Source: Rhizaria sp. SCN 62-66
Taxonomy: Eukaryota > Rhizaria, unplaced
Length of the DNA: 64,000 bases
NCBI GenBank assembly: GCA_001724265.1
Contig: MEDY01000054.1
Span: 124,001-188,000, forward strand
Direction of reading: 5' to 3'
Below are positions 1 to 12,900 of this stretch, one piece after another (the first letter of the stretch is position 1; each line of letters starts with the position of its first letter). The position numbers and the translations under genes are program-made. A model generated the notes under the pieces. That model was not told the DNA's origin, did not search any database, and saw only the letters and a list, made by a program, of their open reading frames with translations.

Positions 1-1990
1 CGACACTGCGCGTCTTCTCATGCTCCGCCGCCGCGCGCGCGCCGTGGGAGCCGGAGGGAGAACCTGCGCCTGCATTAGCGTGCGCGGGGTCCGACGACGC
101 GCTGTATGCGGCGTGTGCGGGCGGCGCGCAGATGATGCACCAGAACGCCGCGAGTTCCTGTGCCGGCATGCGCGCGCCCGGGATGATGGCGAAGCGCATG
201 GCGTGCAGAGCCGCACGGATGCGCAGCATGTTATCCGGCGCCGGGAGCTCGGCCGCGGCGCGCGATACGTCGTCGCCGGGGCCCGTACCGGTGGGATACA
301 GCATCCGCAGCGCCGCCGCCGCCGCGTCTGCCGACTGCAAGTGGGCCTGCGAGTGCTGGGACTGCAGCTGCGGGGGCGGGGCGGTGAGCGCGGCGTAGTC
401 TGCCATGACAAGCTTGTGCAGCGCCAGTGACGCCGACAGCGCCGGCAGCGCGCCCGTGAGCGCGTTGGGTCCGGCCGCAACGGCGGCAGCGGCGGCCGCG
501 GCGGCCGTGGCCGCAGCCGCAGCGGCCGTGGCGGCCTCTGCCGTGTGACCGGCGGCCGCGGCGGTCTTGGGCGAGAGCGCGCGGATGGGCCGCGGGACCG
601 TCTCGGTGAGGATAGCGTCGATCTCTGGCAGCGGCGGCACGGTGACGTAGGCGGGCAGGCGGTGCGAGAGCCGCACTGGCGGCACGGGAAGCACGGGCGG
701 GCGGAAGAAGCCGCGCTCGACCTCAAGCCGCGACACTGCGGACGCCACGTGGGCCGCGTACTCAAAGCCACCGCTGCCGCCACCATTGAGACCAGTACCA
801 GCGCCCGTGCCAGGGCCAGGGCCAGGGCCAGTATTGCTGTCTGCGGTGCTGGTGTGGCCGCCGGTCACTGCGCTGTTGAGAGTAGCGCTACTGTTGCTGC
901 TGTTGCTGGCAGAGGCGCCGCCTCTGCCGCGGGCGGCGGGCGGGAGCAGCGCGTCTTTGCTCGACGACATCACCACCTGCCCGGGGTACTGCGCCGCGTG
1001 CGCTGCATGTGCAGATTGGAGGCGGGACGGTGGCGGCGCAGGCCCGTGCATAGGCCCCTGACCGTAGCCATGACCACTGTGGCCGCTGTGCATAGCGGGC
1101 GGAGTGGCGGCCTCGGACGCGGCGGCGATGGCGGGGGGCAAGTCGGCGTCCGAGCTGATGGCCTGGACCTCGGGCCGTGAGAGAAAGAACGGCGAGTAGG
1201 CCATCGCGGTGAAGAGCAGGTGCAGGCGCGGCACGCGCAGCAGCCACGCCGTGAGGGTCTCGAACACGGCGGGAGACACGCGCACACCCAGCAGCGTGCG
1301 CGCGCGAGACAACGGCTGTGACGATGACGATGACGATGACGATGATGATGACGATGATGATGGTGGTGATGAGAAGCCGACGCCGCTGCAGCTGCCGCCG
1401 GGGCTGCCGTCGGCGGCGGCGCAGCCGAGGCGGGCGCTGGCGGGGGTGGACAACAAGGCCGAGGTCGGGCCTGCTGAGGAAAACGCGGACGCCGAAGCAG
1501 AGGCGGAGGCGGAGGCGGAGGTAGAGGTAGAGGTAGAGGCAGGCGTTGCGGTGTCCCAGAGAGGCTCACAGCGGCAGGGGAGCTGGACGCCGCGGGCCGC
1601 GCCATGCGAGCTCAGGCGGTAGCACCAGTAGAGTGGGATCACCTCGGGCGGCGTGGGCGCACCGGCAGCGCTGTTGCCGAAGCCGTTACTGTTGGTGTTG
1701 GTGTTGCTGTTGACGCTGTGGCTGGGGCTGGGGGGGAAGTCGCCGTTGTGGGAGCCGGTCTGCGAGCTGGGGCGCGTGAGCCCCGGCAGCGAGTAGGCTT
1801 CGTCAACGCACGCAAGCAGCACAAATGCGGGCGTGGGTAGCGTGTTGAGCGCGGCCAGGGCGCTCGTGAGCGTGGGCGCGCCAGTCAGCACGAGGATGCG
1901 GACGACTTGGGCGTTCACTTGGGCGTGCACAAACGCGGCGCGGAACGTGGAAAACATCACGGGTCCCTCGTTCGGGGTAAGAAACGTCAT
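1..1990 (-). CDS. Unknown Ala/Ser-rich protein, partial (3' end beyond window)
   Basis: An uninterrupted minus-strand reading frame runs from an ATG at 1990 to the left edge, so at least 663 codons are present and the C-terminus is missing. I do not recognise the family. The first 70 residues look globular (MTFLTPNEG start, then a hydrophobic Val/Leu/Ala stretch). They are followed by Ser/Thr/Asn linkers, a poly-Ser run encoded by the TCA/TCG-type repeat near 1318-1370, a second ordered-looking block (around residues 220-260, LLRVPRLHLLFTAMAYSPFF), Gly/Pro/Thr repeats, and an Ala tract. The start is chosen because DNA upstream of 1990 soon becomes AT-rich and the next upstream ATG (2003) is in another frame. 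Opposite-strand frames here are GC-rich shadows. No TAG, TAA or TGA interrupts the frame. The function is unknown; the gene call rests on composition and frame length. Confidence 0.6.
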   Translation of the reverse strand, partial: MTFLTPNEGPVMFSTFRAAFVHAQVNAQVVRILVLTGAPTLTSALAALNTLPTPAFVLLACVDEAYSLPGLTRPSSQTGSHNGDFPPSPSHSVNSNTNTNSNGFGNSAAGAPTPPEVIPLYWCYRLSSHGAARGVQLPCRCEPLWDTATPASTSTSTSASASASASASAFSSAGPTSALLSTPASARLGCAAADGSPGGSCSGVGFSSPPSSSSSSSSSSSSSSQPLSRARTLLGVRVSPAVFETLTAWLLRVPRLHLLFTAMAYSPFFLSRPEVQAISSDADLPPAIAAASEAATPPAMHSGHSGHGYGQGPMHGPAPPPSRLQSAHAAHAAQYPGQVVMSSSKDALLPPAARGRGGASASNSSNSSATLNSAVTGGHTSTADSNTGPGPGPGTGAGTGLNGGGSGGFEYAAHVASAVSRLEVERGFFRPPVLPVPPVRLSHRLPAYVTVPPLPEIDAILTETVPRPIRALSPKTAAAAGHTAEAATAAAAAATAAAAAAAAVAAGPNALTGALPALSASLALHKLVMADYAALTAPPPQLQSQHSQAHLQSADAAAAALRMLYPTGTGPGDDVSRAAAELPAPDNMLRIRAALHAMRFAIIPGARMPAQELAAFWCIICAPPAHAAYSASSDPAHANAGAGSPSGSHGARAAAEHEKTRSV

Positions 1991-2561
1991 GTCGGACACG
2001 CATGGTGTCGACTGCCACTGGATTTTTGTTTGAAGCGACGCTAGCGGGCCGCTGGCGACCGCTGGAGGGCGGAACATGGTTGTGCTTCTTATCAGAGCAA
2101 CAAGGATATCGTCTCGTAAAACCTACGAGCTCAAGGGTCCGTCCAAAAGGCTACAGTTAAAATATAATATAGGAAGACAGAATAATAAGTCGATGAAATC
2201 AATTAAACAACAATACAGCACTTCCCGATCGGCCCAGCACTATTCTCCTGGGCGCCCAGCGCGTTTGCAAAGCCACCCCCCTTGCCCGCCACTGCGCCAC
2301 AGCAAGCAGCAACAGGAGAGTATTTGTGGTCGGATTGCACAACATAGTCATTGCCAGCATATACCAGCGCAAATTAAGATATCCCCGCAGGATCATGTTT
2401 TAATCATTGTTTTTCATGTGTATTTACGTGAAAAAATAGTCCAAAACGCCTATTTTTAGGGAGACATCTCCACAGCATCAAACCCAACTCAACAACAACA
2501 GTACAGTTCACAAACAACAGCCCGCCAGCGCCGTCACACGCGTTGTCCGACACCGCCGCGC
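1991..2561. other. Intergenic spacer between two minus-strand genes
   Basis: This AT-rich spacer should hold the 5' region of the left-edge gene and the 3' UTR of ribose-5-phosphate isomerase. A short frame at 2076-2459 has no recognisable domain and lacks the coding composition of the neighbours. I see no RNA gene or repeat. Confidence 0.5.
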
Positions 2562-3639
2562 TCACAGCGCCTCGATCTTGGGCTGCGGGGTGTTGATCTC
2601 GCTGACGCGCGTCGACACGCTGCCGTCAGCCTCGCCGAAGAAGGCCTTGCACGCCATGCCCACGAATAGCCCCGTGTCGACAATCCCGGGCACGTGCAGC
2701 AGCTGCGAGTGAAGCTTGGCGACCTTGGCCGCCGGGACCGCGCCGAAGCTCGCGTCGACAATCAGGTTCCCGTTGTCCGAGACCACGGGCCCGGCTTTCG
2801 CGCTGCCGCCCATGCGCAGGACAGGGGTCGCGCCCATCGCCGTGAGACGCCGCAGGACGGGCTGCAGAGCGCACGGGATCACCTCGAGCGGGACGCCGGC
2901 CTTCCACGCCTCGCCCAGCGCCGAGGACGCCTTGCGATAGTCGGCGATAATGACGAGGCGCGCCGAGTTGAACGCGATGATCTTCTCCTGCACGTGGCAC
3001 GCGCCGCCGCCCTTGATGAGGTTGAGCTCCGAGTCGACCTCGTCCGCGCCGTCGATGGTCACGTCGATCAGCGGCTCGCGCGCCAGCGAGGTAAGCGTCA
3101 GGCCGTGCGTCAGGATCAGCTGCTCAGCCTGGAACGAGGACGGGATGCAGCGCAGCTTCAGGCCCTGTCGTGTCGTGAGCGCAAGTGTTGTTGCGAAGGT
3201 GTGAGTGGACACCAATGTGTGCGAGGTAGAGGGGAAAAGAGAAATTGCGAGGTAAGCGGAAGTCACGTAGGTGATTATCGAAAATGAATTTTGCTGATTG
3301 AAATAAATGTGTGATTGGTACGAAAAAATGTGGTTGATATTGTTGGTGGCAGTCATGATAGGAGAAATATCTATTGAATTCATGCGAAACGGACCTCGGA
3401 CTTGACGCGCTCGACGATGCGGTCAACGGCGTACACAACGGTGGAACCAGAGCCAATGCCAACAACCATGCCATCCTAGAAAATAAAATACAGGGAAATA
3501 CATTATGTGAGCTCACCGGTGCTAACGAGCGAGGGTGATCCGGCGATATCCTTGAAAATGCAGAGAGAGACCGTACCTGAACGAACTCGTCGACGGCGGC
3601 GTATGCAGCCTTCTTCTTGGCCTCCTCAATAGCAGACAT
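2562..3639 (-). CDS. rpiA: Ribose-5-phosphate isomerase A
   Basis: This enzyme interconverts ribose 5-phosphate and ribulose 5-phosphate in the non-oxidative pentose phosphate pathway, probably in the cytosol. There are three exons on the minus strand: 3639-3577 (21 codons, MSAIEEAKKKAAYAAVDEF), 3475-3395 (27 codons) and 3164-2562. Both introns are phase 0, 101 and 230 nt, with donors GTACGG and GTCCGT and AG acceptors. The joined product is 248 aa, normal for the family. Family motifs are intact: the phosphate-binding GIGSGST in exon 2, PSSFQAEQLI, the catalytic IDGADEVD followed by LIKGGGACHVQEKI, and GNLIVD near the C-terminus. The ATG at 3639 gives the usual RpiA N-terminus; a longer upstream frame to 3678 is less likely. 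The stop is TGA. The gene is divergent from the giant gene, sharing about 315 bp of upstream DNA. Confidence 0.95.
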
Positions 3640-3954
3640 GTGTCCGTTACCTGCGAATTTGAAAATGAATCCGAACACAAAAGCGCGTTGTTAATAATGT
3701 GTGTTAATTAAAATCGTTCTGCTTGCGAGATGATCGCACAGTGCAAAATCCAAGCTCTGGTTCCTTTTCACCTCAAACGAGAAATGCAGCGACGTAGTCT
3801 AACTCACATTTCTTCGATTTTCATCGAATTAACCTTACTCAAACAATTATTTCTCTACGTATCATATAGAAATTGCGCGCACCAACCTATCTCGAACCTT
3901 AACACAAAGCTTCATTGACAGGACATACCACTATTCAACTAAACGGGGTGCTTC
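3640..3954. promoter_or_regulatory. Shared divergent promoter region (rpiA / giant gene)
   Basis: A 315-bp AT-rich interval lies between two divergently oriented start codons and must contain both promoters and 5' UTRs. I see no clear TATA box or repeated operator-like motif. Confidence 0.45.
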
Positions 3955-6900
3955 ATGGAGATCTCGCGCCCCTCGGCTAAATCCAAGCAGAAGAAGGCCC
4001 AGCAAACCAAACAACAAGACTCAAAACATGCGCAGAAGCAGCAATCGCAAGAATCCCGTGCGTCTGCTGTTGTCGATCCTGTCCCGCACGTTGTCGAGCC
4101 TGTTGCACCGAAAACAGTCGCGTCTCCGGTCGCTCCTGCCGAGTCCACGGTTGTCCCCGCAGTCTCAGCATCTTCTTCCTCATCGCTTGCTCCCACAGTC
4201 GCCGCGCCCGCCGCGGCCAACCTTGTCGTAGCACCGGCTGATGTCGCCGTTGATGAAGAGTACGGCGTGATTCTCGGCCGCTCCACGGAGCCCGCAATAG
4301 AATCAGCAGCAGCAACAGCAACAGCAACAGCAGCTACTGCGAAGGCTGAGCCTGAGCCTCTTGCCGCTGCCACTGTCGCTGCCTCTGAGGCCGAGCCCGC
4401 CTGCGCTGCTACTGCCACCTTCGCCGACGAGACTGTCGCGGGCTCCCTCGCGTTGGCCACGCGGCCCGCGCGTGCAGAGAGCGATCTCTCTGTGCTCATG
4501 AACGTCCCTGGCGCCGCACGCGCCGCCGTCGCCGTCGCAGAGGCCGAGGCCGAGGCTGAGCCTGAGCCTGAGGATGCGGTCACGCTCGCCGCCAGCATCC
4601 AGGCCGCCGTTGCCGCGGTGACGACGCCTGCGGCGGTCGCCGAGGAGGAGGAAAACGAAGTAAATGCGTCGACGACTCCGCCTGCGTATGCGTATGATGG
4701 CGTGGTCGTTGTTGCTCAAGAGCACAGCAGTGCAGTTGTAGAGGCGGAAGCTGTGGATGCGCCTGCTGCTGCGCATGATGCAGTCTTAGCTCCGTCAGCA
4801 GACGCTGTTGCCGTCTCCGCTCAGGCTCAGGAGGCTGTTTCTGTCCCCGCGGTCGCATCTGTAGTGTCTGTGCCAGTCTCTGTCGTCGCTGCTAGCCGTA
4901 TTGCGGTAGCAGAGCCGGAGCCGGAGCAAATCACTGTGCTAACGGTGCCGAGTTTATCTGCTCCCAGCTACAGTAACGTTGTTGCGCAACACGCCCAGCT
5001 GCAGCGGCAAGTCGACATGCATGCAGTGCACCCGCTGGTCCAAGCGCCCTCTCTGCAAGCACAGTCACTGCAGTCTCAGGCGCAGTCTCCGGCGCGGTCT
5101 CAGGTGCAAGAGCAGCAGGAGAGGAGCCACCATGCCGCCTCCTCGCTGGTCGTTGCGGCCGCAGTGACCCAGTCCGCGGCCGCCGCCGTCGCTGATGCCG
5201 CCGCGGCGCCTCTGGCCTCGGCGGCCCTCGTGGCGGCAGTGGAGGCCGCCGCCGCCGCCGAGCTGGCTGCGACGCACGCCGAAGCCGCCGCGCTGGACGC
5301 GACAGTGCTGCGACCCTCGGCGGCCGTGGTCGCGACTGGCACAGCGGCCGGGGACGCGCAGGGGCTGTTCCACTTCCCGCCCGGGTACGTCATCGACACC
5401 AGGCACATCAGCAAACCGCACACGCGCCCCAGTCTTAGCGGTTTTAGCAACAACGGCAATAGCGAGCATGTACCCGAAGGCGACTCAAGCGTTGCCGCTG
5501 CTGCGCGCGCGCGCGTGCGTCAGCTTGTCGACCTCCTGCAGGCTGCGCGCGTGGCGAGCGTTGAGGAAGAGCGCGCCGTTGCCGCTCAGCGCAAGTTAAG
5601 CCGCCACGCGGCCGCGCTGTCAACGCGCGTGCTGCAGGTCGCCGTTGCGATGACGCCGGAGCAGAGCGTGACCGACGACAACGAGGTGTTCCGCGCCGCC
5701 GTGCGCTACTATACCGTCACCAACGACACGGCGGCGGGCGCCACGGCGGCGGCAGCCTTTGCGACGGCGCTGCAGGCCCGCAGTGAGGTAATGCTCGGCC
5801 GCGTTCTTGAAGCACGGCTCGCACGCTCCCATGCCACGGCGGCGTTTGAGGCCGCGCTCGCCGCTGTGCTCGTCGACGCGGGGGTCGCGAGGCCCGGCGC
5901 GGTTGCGGGCAAGTTAGGCCGCGCATGCGCGAAGTTAGGCCGCTTGCAGAGCCGGCCACGTGTGCCAGTGGGGCCTGGGGGCGCCGATGCGGGCGACAAC
6001 GACAACAACGGCCACATTGCCACTGCTGCCGACTTCTCCTCCTCTGACTCCGATAGCGGCCGTGCTGTGCTCAGTGCCAGCAGCAGCAACGGCGCAGCAG
6101 CAGCGGCGGCACACGCTGGCGAGTCAGATTCTGACTCGGACTCAGACGCCGAGAGCGGCAGCGGTAGCGGGCGTGTGGCTGACTGGTTTGGCCTGCCGTC
6201 CGCGCTGCGTCTTGCGCCCGGGCTGCCGCTGGGCTGTCTTGCGCTGCCCGCGCCCGCCGCGAACTGCCGGGCGCGGCAAACCGCGCTGGCGACGCTGCGG
6301 GGGCTCCTCGTCGCGCTGCTGGCTTTTGACGCGCTCACGCCGGAGCAACTAAGGGGGTACTTAGTGCAGGACCCCGCTGCGCCGCGCGACCCGGGCGCCG
6401 GCATCGACTCCGACTCGGACTCTGGCGCTGACGCAGACGCCGCTGCCAACGCGGCTGTTAACGCGAGCAGCCGTGGCGTTGTAGATGATTGGGACTCGCC
6501 CCCGCGCGACACCTCAGATGAGCCCGCCTCACCGCCGCCTATGTACTCGGCAGATGCGCACGCAAAGCGCAAAGTCCCCATCTACACTGCATCGGTCTCC
6601 GTGCCCCCCGCGATCGCCGCTCTCCCGCTGCCTGCGCCGCGCGGGGCGCACCCGTTCACGTCCCCCGCGCCCGCCGTGACCGCGGGCTCGGCGGCCGGAC
6701 AGGGCTACCCGCTGCAGCGCGCGCCGCTGCTGCCGCCCGCGCTTCCGTCTGCAGCTTACCACCCGGGTTTTGGCGGCACGCCCGCCGGCGGGCTCTGGCA
6801 CCCGCTGCGCGCGCGCCCGCCGCTGCCCGCCGTGACCTCGGCGACGGCCGCGGCCGCTATGGCGCTGGCGCCCCCCGCGGGCGGCGCGGCTGCGGACGGC

Positions 6901-9900
6901 GCTGCGACCGACGCAGCGCTGTCCCACGCGCTGCTGCGGCACACTGTCGCCGGCTTCACGTTCATGGTGGGCGGCGACGTCGACGCCGTGGCCGCGACCG
7001 AGACCGTGGCGACTGCGCCCACGCGCGCCGATGCCGCCGCGGAGCAGGGCCGCGGCGTGACGGGCGTCCTGACGGCGGTGGCGGCCGAGGCGGGGCTCGA
7101 AACGGGTCCGCTCACGGTCTCGCTGCGCGTCGACACCGCGAAGCCCCCGACTGCAGTCAGCGCCCGCAATAACAACGACGGTGATGGTGAGCGTGGCGGG
7201 TCTGTGCGCGTGCGCATCGCGTTCGCCGTTCCCGCGGCCGCGCCTGCGGCATCAGTCAGCGCCGGCGCCGCGCGAGTGCCCACAGTTGTCGACGCAGAGC
7301 CGCTGCCGTGGCGCGTGCGCGGACCGGGCGCGCGCGAGAAGCTGGACCAGCTCGTCGCGAGCCAGCCGCGCGGGATCATGCGCCCGGTGACGGCCATCGT
7401 GGCGACCTTAGGCAACCTCATCATCTCCTCGTCCTCGGACGATGACGGCCAGGGAGACGAGATCGAACCCGAGGACGCGGCCTCCGCCGAGCAGCGCGCC
7501 TCCGCGGCCTATCAGCGCCGCTGCGCGCGCCAGCAACGGTCTGCGCTCGCGCGCGGGTACTATCTGTCCCGCGCGCATACGCAGGTTGGCACCGGCTCCA
7601 CCCCGGGGGCACGCGTCCCCGCTCTTGTCGGCGGCGGCGGCGTTTCTGTTGCGGCAGCGAACGCCGCCGCTGACGCGTGGGCGGGCTCTTTTTTCGGTCC
7701 CGGCGCCTCGGCCGCGCTCGCGAGCAACGCGCTGACCGCTCTGTGGCCCACGGCGACGGGCGGCCACGCCGACGTCCCCTCGGTTGCGGACTCGGCCGCT
7801 GCGAGCGCGTACTGGCTGCACCGCCACCGCAACGCCGGGGCGCGTCCTTCGCTGCTCGCGCCCGCCACTGCTGCAGTCGCGCGCTGGCCGTGGCTGCCGA
7901 CCGCGCCGACGGCGCTGCGCATGCGCTCGAACAACGCGAGCTCTGCTGCCGCTGCTGCTGCTGCCACGGCCGCGGCGGCGGCTGAGGCTGAGGGACTGAT
8001 GTCGCCTAACGCCGGCGAGCTCGGTTCTGGCGGCGGCGGCGGCGCGGCCGCGTATGTGCCGCCCCCGCCGCCCGGCGGCGACAACAGCAGCAACGCGTAT
8101 GGCGGGGACGCGGACCCCGACGCGGGCGCACTGCCGCCCAGCTATGCGGACGCTATCCACCAGTTCCATGCCAACTTCCCGCTCGCTGCGGCTGCGGGCA
8201 ACAGCGGCAACAACGGCGCCGACTACAACGTGCATAACGGCGCCGACTACGAGGCGAGCGAGGCCGGCAACGCCTTCGCTGCGCCGAGTTACCAAAGCGT
8301 CGTCCTCGCTGGCGCTGACGCGGGTCACAGCGGTGGCGGCGCGCGCGGAGGCCGCCGCCGTCGCCGCCGCGCCGGCGCGCGCGTGTTGCCGCTGCGGTCC
8401 TCCGCGCTGTCGATGGTACAGGCGCCGCTAGCGACGACGCTGGCATTCCCCGCGCAGTACTTGGTCGACACGCCCTCGATCGTCGTGCGCGCGCTGGACA
8501 AAGAGGCCACGGCTGCCGCGCAGCAGGCCCGCGAGCGCCGCGGCGAGTGCAGGCAGCAGCGCCAGTGGCGGCGCCGCGAGCGCGCGCTGGCCGTCGCGTT
8601 TGCGGGCGCCAACGACGCCGCCGCGAGCAGCTCCAGCAGCAGCGACAGCGACGCGGACGTGGGTTATCGCCGCGACAACGAGGAGGAAGATGGGCCCTCG
8701 GCCCCCAGCGCCGCCGCGGCCGCGCGCGCGGCGGACCTGCTGCCGCCACAGCAGCTGCAGGCCGTGATGGCCGCGCTGGGCGCGCCCACACTCACGCTGC
8801 CGGCCACGACGGCCCCCGGCGCGCCGCGCGCCGCCGCCGCCGCCGCCGCTCTGACAGGCGGCGGCGTGCTGGCGCTACGCGCGGGCGTGCGCCGGTGGGC
8901 CGCGCTCGTGGCCGCGTTGCTGCTGCGCTGCGGCGGCCTGCGCGACCACCGGTTCGTGCTCGCCGCGGCGCTGCGGCGCGGGGCCGGCGCGGGCGAGTGG
9001 CTCAATCCGGTCTCGTTCCCGCTAGCCAACGCCGTCGCGGCCGCCGAGGAAGCCGCTGCTAGCGGTATGATTGGCGGTGGTGTTGAGGCCAACAGAGCAG
9101 TGGACGCCGCCTTCGTGAGCGTGAGCGTGATCGACCTCGGAGCCCCGCTGCCTGCGTCTTTCTGGCGCTTCTCCCCGCTGTTGCGTCGCCACCTGCTGCT
9201 CTCGCTAGCCACGATCCTCACTCCAGGCGCCGCGTTTAAGCCCCCTGTGTCGTCCGATGCCACCGCCGCTTCGCCTGTTGGCGCTCTGTTGTCCGTTGCG
9301 CCGACTACGTTATCTGCCGCTGCAAGGGCTGCCGGGGGCGACGGCGAAAGCGGATCCGACAGCGAATGGGAGGCCGTCGACGCGTCCTACATTCCCTCTC
9401 TGTTACCGTCCTCGTTGTCGCCCTCCAACGCGCCCAGCCCCGTCAACGCCACTGCAGGCGGCGGTGCGGGACCGAGTGAGAGCGAGCTGTGCGCTCTGCT
9501 CGCGTGCGTGCCAGTGTCTGCCTTCGTGCGCGCGAGCGTGATCGACCTTGATGAGCTGCGCCCGCTGCCTCTGCCGGCCAACGCCGCGCGCGCCGCTGCC
9601 GCTGCAGTCGCAGCGCTTGCCCTCGATGCCGCCGCTCCCGCCTCCGCGTTGCTGTCCGGTGCGGGTGCAGGTGGAAGTGCGAGCGCGAGTGTGAGTATGG
9701 CTGTGAACGTGGCCAATCCTCCCAGCGACGCAGCTCTCTTTGCCTCCGCCGCGCCACAGGGAGGTCAGCCGCAGCAGCAGGCGGGTGGCCCGCGCGGTCT
9801 GTCCGCTCTGCTGGCGGCGTCGCTGGTGTTCACGTCGCATACGCACCCGCTGCCGACGCCGCGCGCGTGCCGCCGGCTCCGCGCGCGCGCGCTGGCGACC

Positions 9901-12900
9901 ACGCACGCGCTGACCGAGCTGCTGTGCCGCACTTTCCGCCGCCACGGCGACTGGCCCGACGCAGTGCGGCTTGCCGCGAAGCTCATCTCCGACGCCGCGT
10001 GGGCCGCCGCGCACTCGGCGCTACTGTTCGACGGCGTCGCCAGGGAGAGCCGCCGTCGCGCGGCTCTCCGCGCGCGCGCCGAGGCCGCCGGGCAGCACAT
10101 CTGCCGCTGCGAGCGGCCGCTGGTTGGCCCCCGCGCGGGCGAGGCGGTCGTCTTCTCCTCTACAACAGCGGCCGCGGCACGTGCGGGCGCGCTCGGCGTG
10201 GCGGTGACCGCTGACCTGGCTGCTGGACTCACCGCGCTTGAGGCCGCTGTTGACTCCGCCGTTGCTTCGGCCACTGGTGGCGCGCACGCGCCCGTGGCTA
10301 ACGCCTGTGCTGGCTGTTGCGGCGCTGTTTTCGGTGTGCGCTGGGACACAGACGCTGCTGGCCCTAACGGTGTGTCCTCTGCAGCTCGCGCAGGGGCAGC
10401 GAACGGCAGCATGTCCGACGGGGATGACGATAGCGAAAGCGACGATGACGCTGACGGCGCTGACAACGCCCCGGGTGCTGCCCCCGCCGCAGGACTCGGG
10501 TGGGCATATCAGCGCTCGCAAATGGAGCAGGCTCCGCCTGTCGCAAACGCTGCGCCCGGGCACGTGGCCGCGCCGCCGCGTCTTTCGCGCGCGTCGCAGC
10601 GGGGCCTCACCGCGCTTGTGACGAGTCTGCTGCTGCGCATGTGCGCGATTGTCGACGACAGCGCCGCGCTGCTTTTGCTGGCCACCGCGCTGCCGCTCGC
10701 CGCTCTGTCCGCGCACGCGCGCACGCGCGCGCTGGGCCTGTTGATTGCGGGCGAGGAGAAGGACCCCGCGCTCGCCCAGGCAAATAACAGCCAACACCGC
10801 GGTGCAGCCGCCACCAGCGGCTCTGTGCCCAGCGCAACGCAGCGGCTGATCGCGCTGCACACGCATCCGCGTGTGACGCCGCTAGCGATGTGGGCGCTGC
10901 GCGCGGCCGCGGGCTCCACGGTTGCACTGGACGCAAGCGGGACTGTCACCTTCCCGCGCGCGCCGCAGTTGCCGCCCCTTGTGCGCCTGCTGCAGCTGCT
11001 GGAGCGGCAGCCAGTACTCGCCCCGCACTTCCTCTCCACAGTGACCGCGGTCGCCACCTCAGGTATTGTCTCCGCGCCGTCGCGCGACAAGAACGCCAAC
11101 GGCGCCGGCGCCGCGCGCGGTGGCAACAACGCCGACGACGGGTCCAGGCCCAGCGCGCTCGTGCGCCGGTGCTGCGGCATCGTGGGCGCCGAGACATGGA
11201 CCGAGAAGGTCGTCGCAGCCGCGGCGCCGCTGCCTGCGGGCACGGACAGGCACGCAGTGTGGGGCGGCCTACTCGGCGACGCGGGCGCAGTGTTCGACAA
11301 CGAGCGCGAGGCCGTGATGACCGTGCTCACGAGCCCGCTCGCGCACGCGCTGCTGCCGCTCGTTCTCACGCTCACTCCGGGCGCCGGCGTCAACGAGCCC
11401 GCGGGAGCCCACGTTGCGCGACCCGCGATGGCCTCGGCCGCTGCGCTGGCGCTGGCGCGGGACCCCCTGGGTGTGGCGCCTGTTACAGCGCTCGCGTGGA
11501 CGCTTTTCATGGTTGCATATGTTCCTGAGATCGCGCCTGGTGTGAGTGTAAGCGCCGACGCGCGCGCCTCGGCGCTCTCCGTCGTTCCAGGTCTGCTTGA
11601 ACGTCTTTGCGGTTCTCTGCCGTCGCTGATCTCGCTGCTGCTCCTGTTGACACACTCGCACCTGTGCTCCGACAACGCGGCCGACCTTGTGTCTCTGTTC
11701 GAAGCACTTCCTTACGAGCGCTGGCGCCCATGTCTTACCGATCTGCGCGTGCTGGAAGCGCTGCTGCTTGCCGGTGCCGCCTCTGCCTCGTCCAGCTTCG
11801 TCTCCTCCGCGTACCAGGCCATCTCGACCGCGACCGCGGCTGCGGGCCACAAGGCCCTGGCTGTCGCGATGTCGTCTGCGCCCGCTGGCAACGGCAAATA
11901 TGCCGACATGACCGCTGATGCTGCCGCAGCTTCTTCTTTCGACGCGCTCGCTTCCACGCAGCTTTGCCCGGCGACGTCGCAATGCTTTTCCGCGGCCTCC
12001 AACACCGCGGGCGGCCGCGCCAGCGTCTCCTCTAGCGCGCACCCCCTGCCCTCGCCGCCCGGCTCCGTGGCGAGCGCCGCCGCCAGCACGATTGCGCAGC
12101 TGGTCGTGCTCTCACTGCCGCTCGGCTCGACGGCCGCGCGCGCGCCGCAGCTGGGCCACGCGCTGACGCTGACGCTGACCGACTCGCTGCTGCGCGTGCG
12201 CGCGCTAATGGTGCTGCACCGGTCCTACCCGCTGCCGGGGCCTGACGCTGAAGAGGCCGCCGCCGACGCCGAAGCCTCGAGCGAGGCCTAGCACAGCGCG
12301 AGCCTGTACCTGGCCGCGCTGCCGCCGCGCCACCCTGTGCTCGCGCCCCACGTTGACGCGGGCGCCCCCACGCCGAAGGCGATGGCCCCCGCACCTGCCT
12401 TGGTGGTCCCGCCGCTGGGCGCGCCGCTCGCGGCGTGGGCGCTGCTGTGGGCCGAGAACGCCGCGCTGGCAGCCGCGCAGGCGCCCGCGGCGTCGGGTCA
12501 GCGCGGCTACGGCGGTCCGGACCCGCTGCTGCTGGCCGCGGAGCACGTCTTCGGTCGCGTGCGCGACGCCGCGGCGCACGCTGCGTACATGACCGCGTCG
12601 CTCGCACCTGCGCTTAACGCACTAACGCTGCCGCTGGCGGCGCCGAGCGCTCCCATGGGCCCCGTCACCGCGGCGTGTGCGATGGCCACGGCCTCCGGGC
12701 TCAGCGCTGCCGGCGCGGCCGCGGCGGAGGCGGCGGCAGGCACGGGCAGCGAGGGTACCGCCGTGTTTTCCACTCTCTCCGCCTCCTCGGTGTGGGGAGG
12801 GAGCGTGCACAGCCACGGCAGCAACGGCCCGCTGCTGCTGAACCGCGGCCCCTCCGCGGCCTGGTGGAGCGTGGTCACGGCGAAGCTCATTTCTCTGCTG

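Noticed and set aside
2076-2459. A 127-codon frame in the left spacer
   Set aside because: It is AT-rich, without motif, and lies between a gene start and another gene's 3' end, where UTRs are expected.
12211-12291. An 81-nt in-frame GT...AG segment ending at the TAG could be an intron removing the stop
   Set aside because: It is as GC-rich as the coding DNA, has no pyrimidine tract, starts GTGCTG rather than GTACG, and is shorter than all nine supported introns (101-272 nt).
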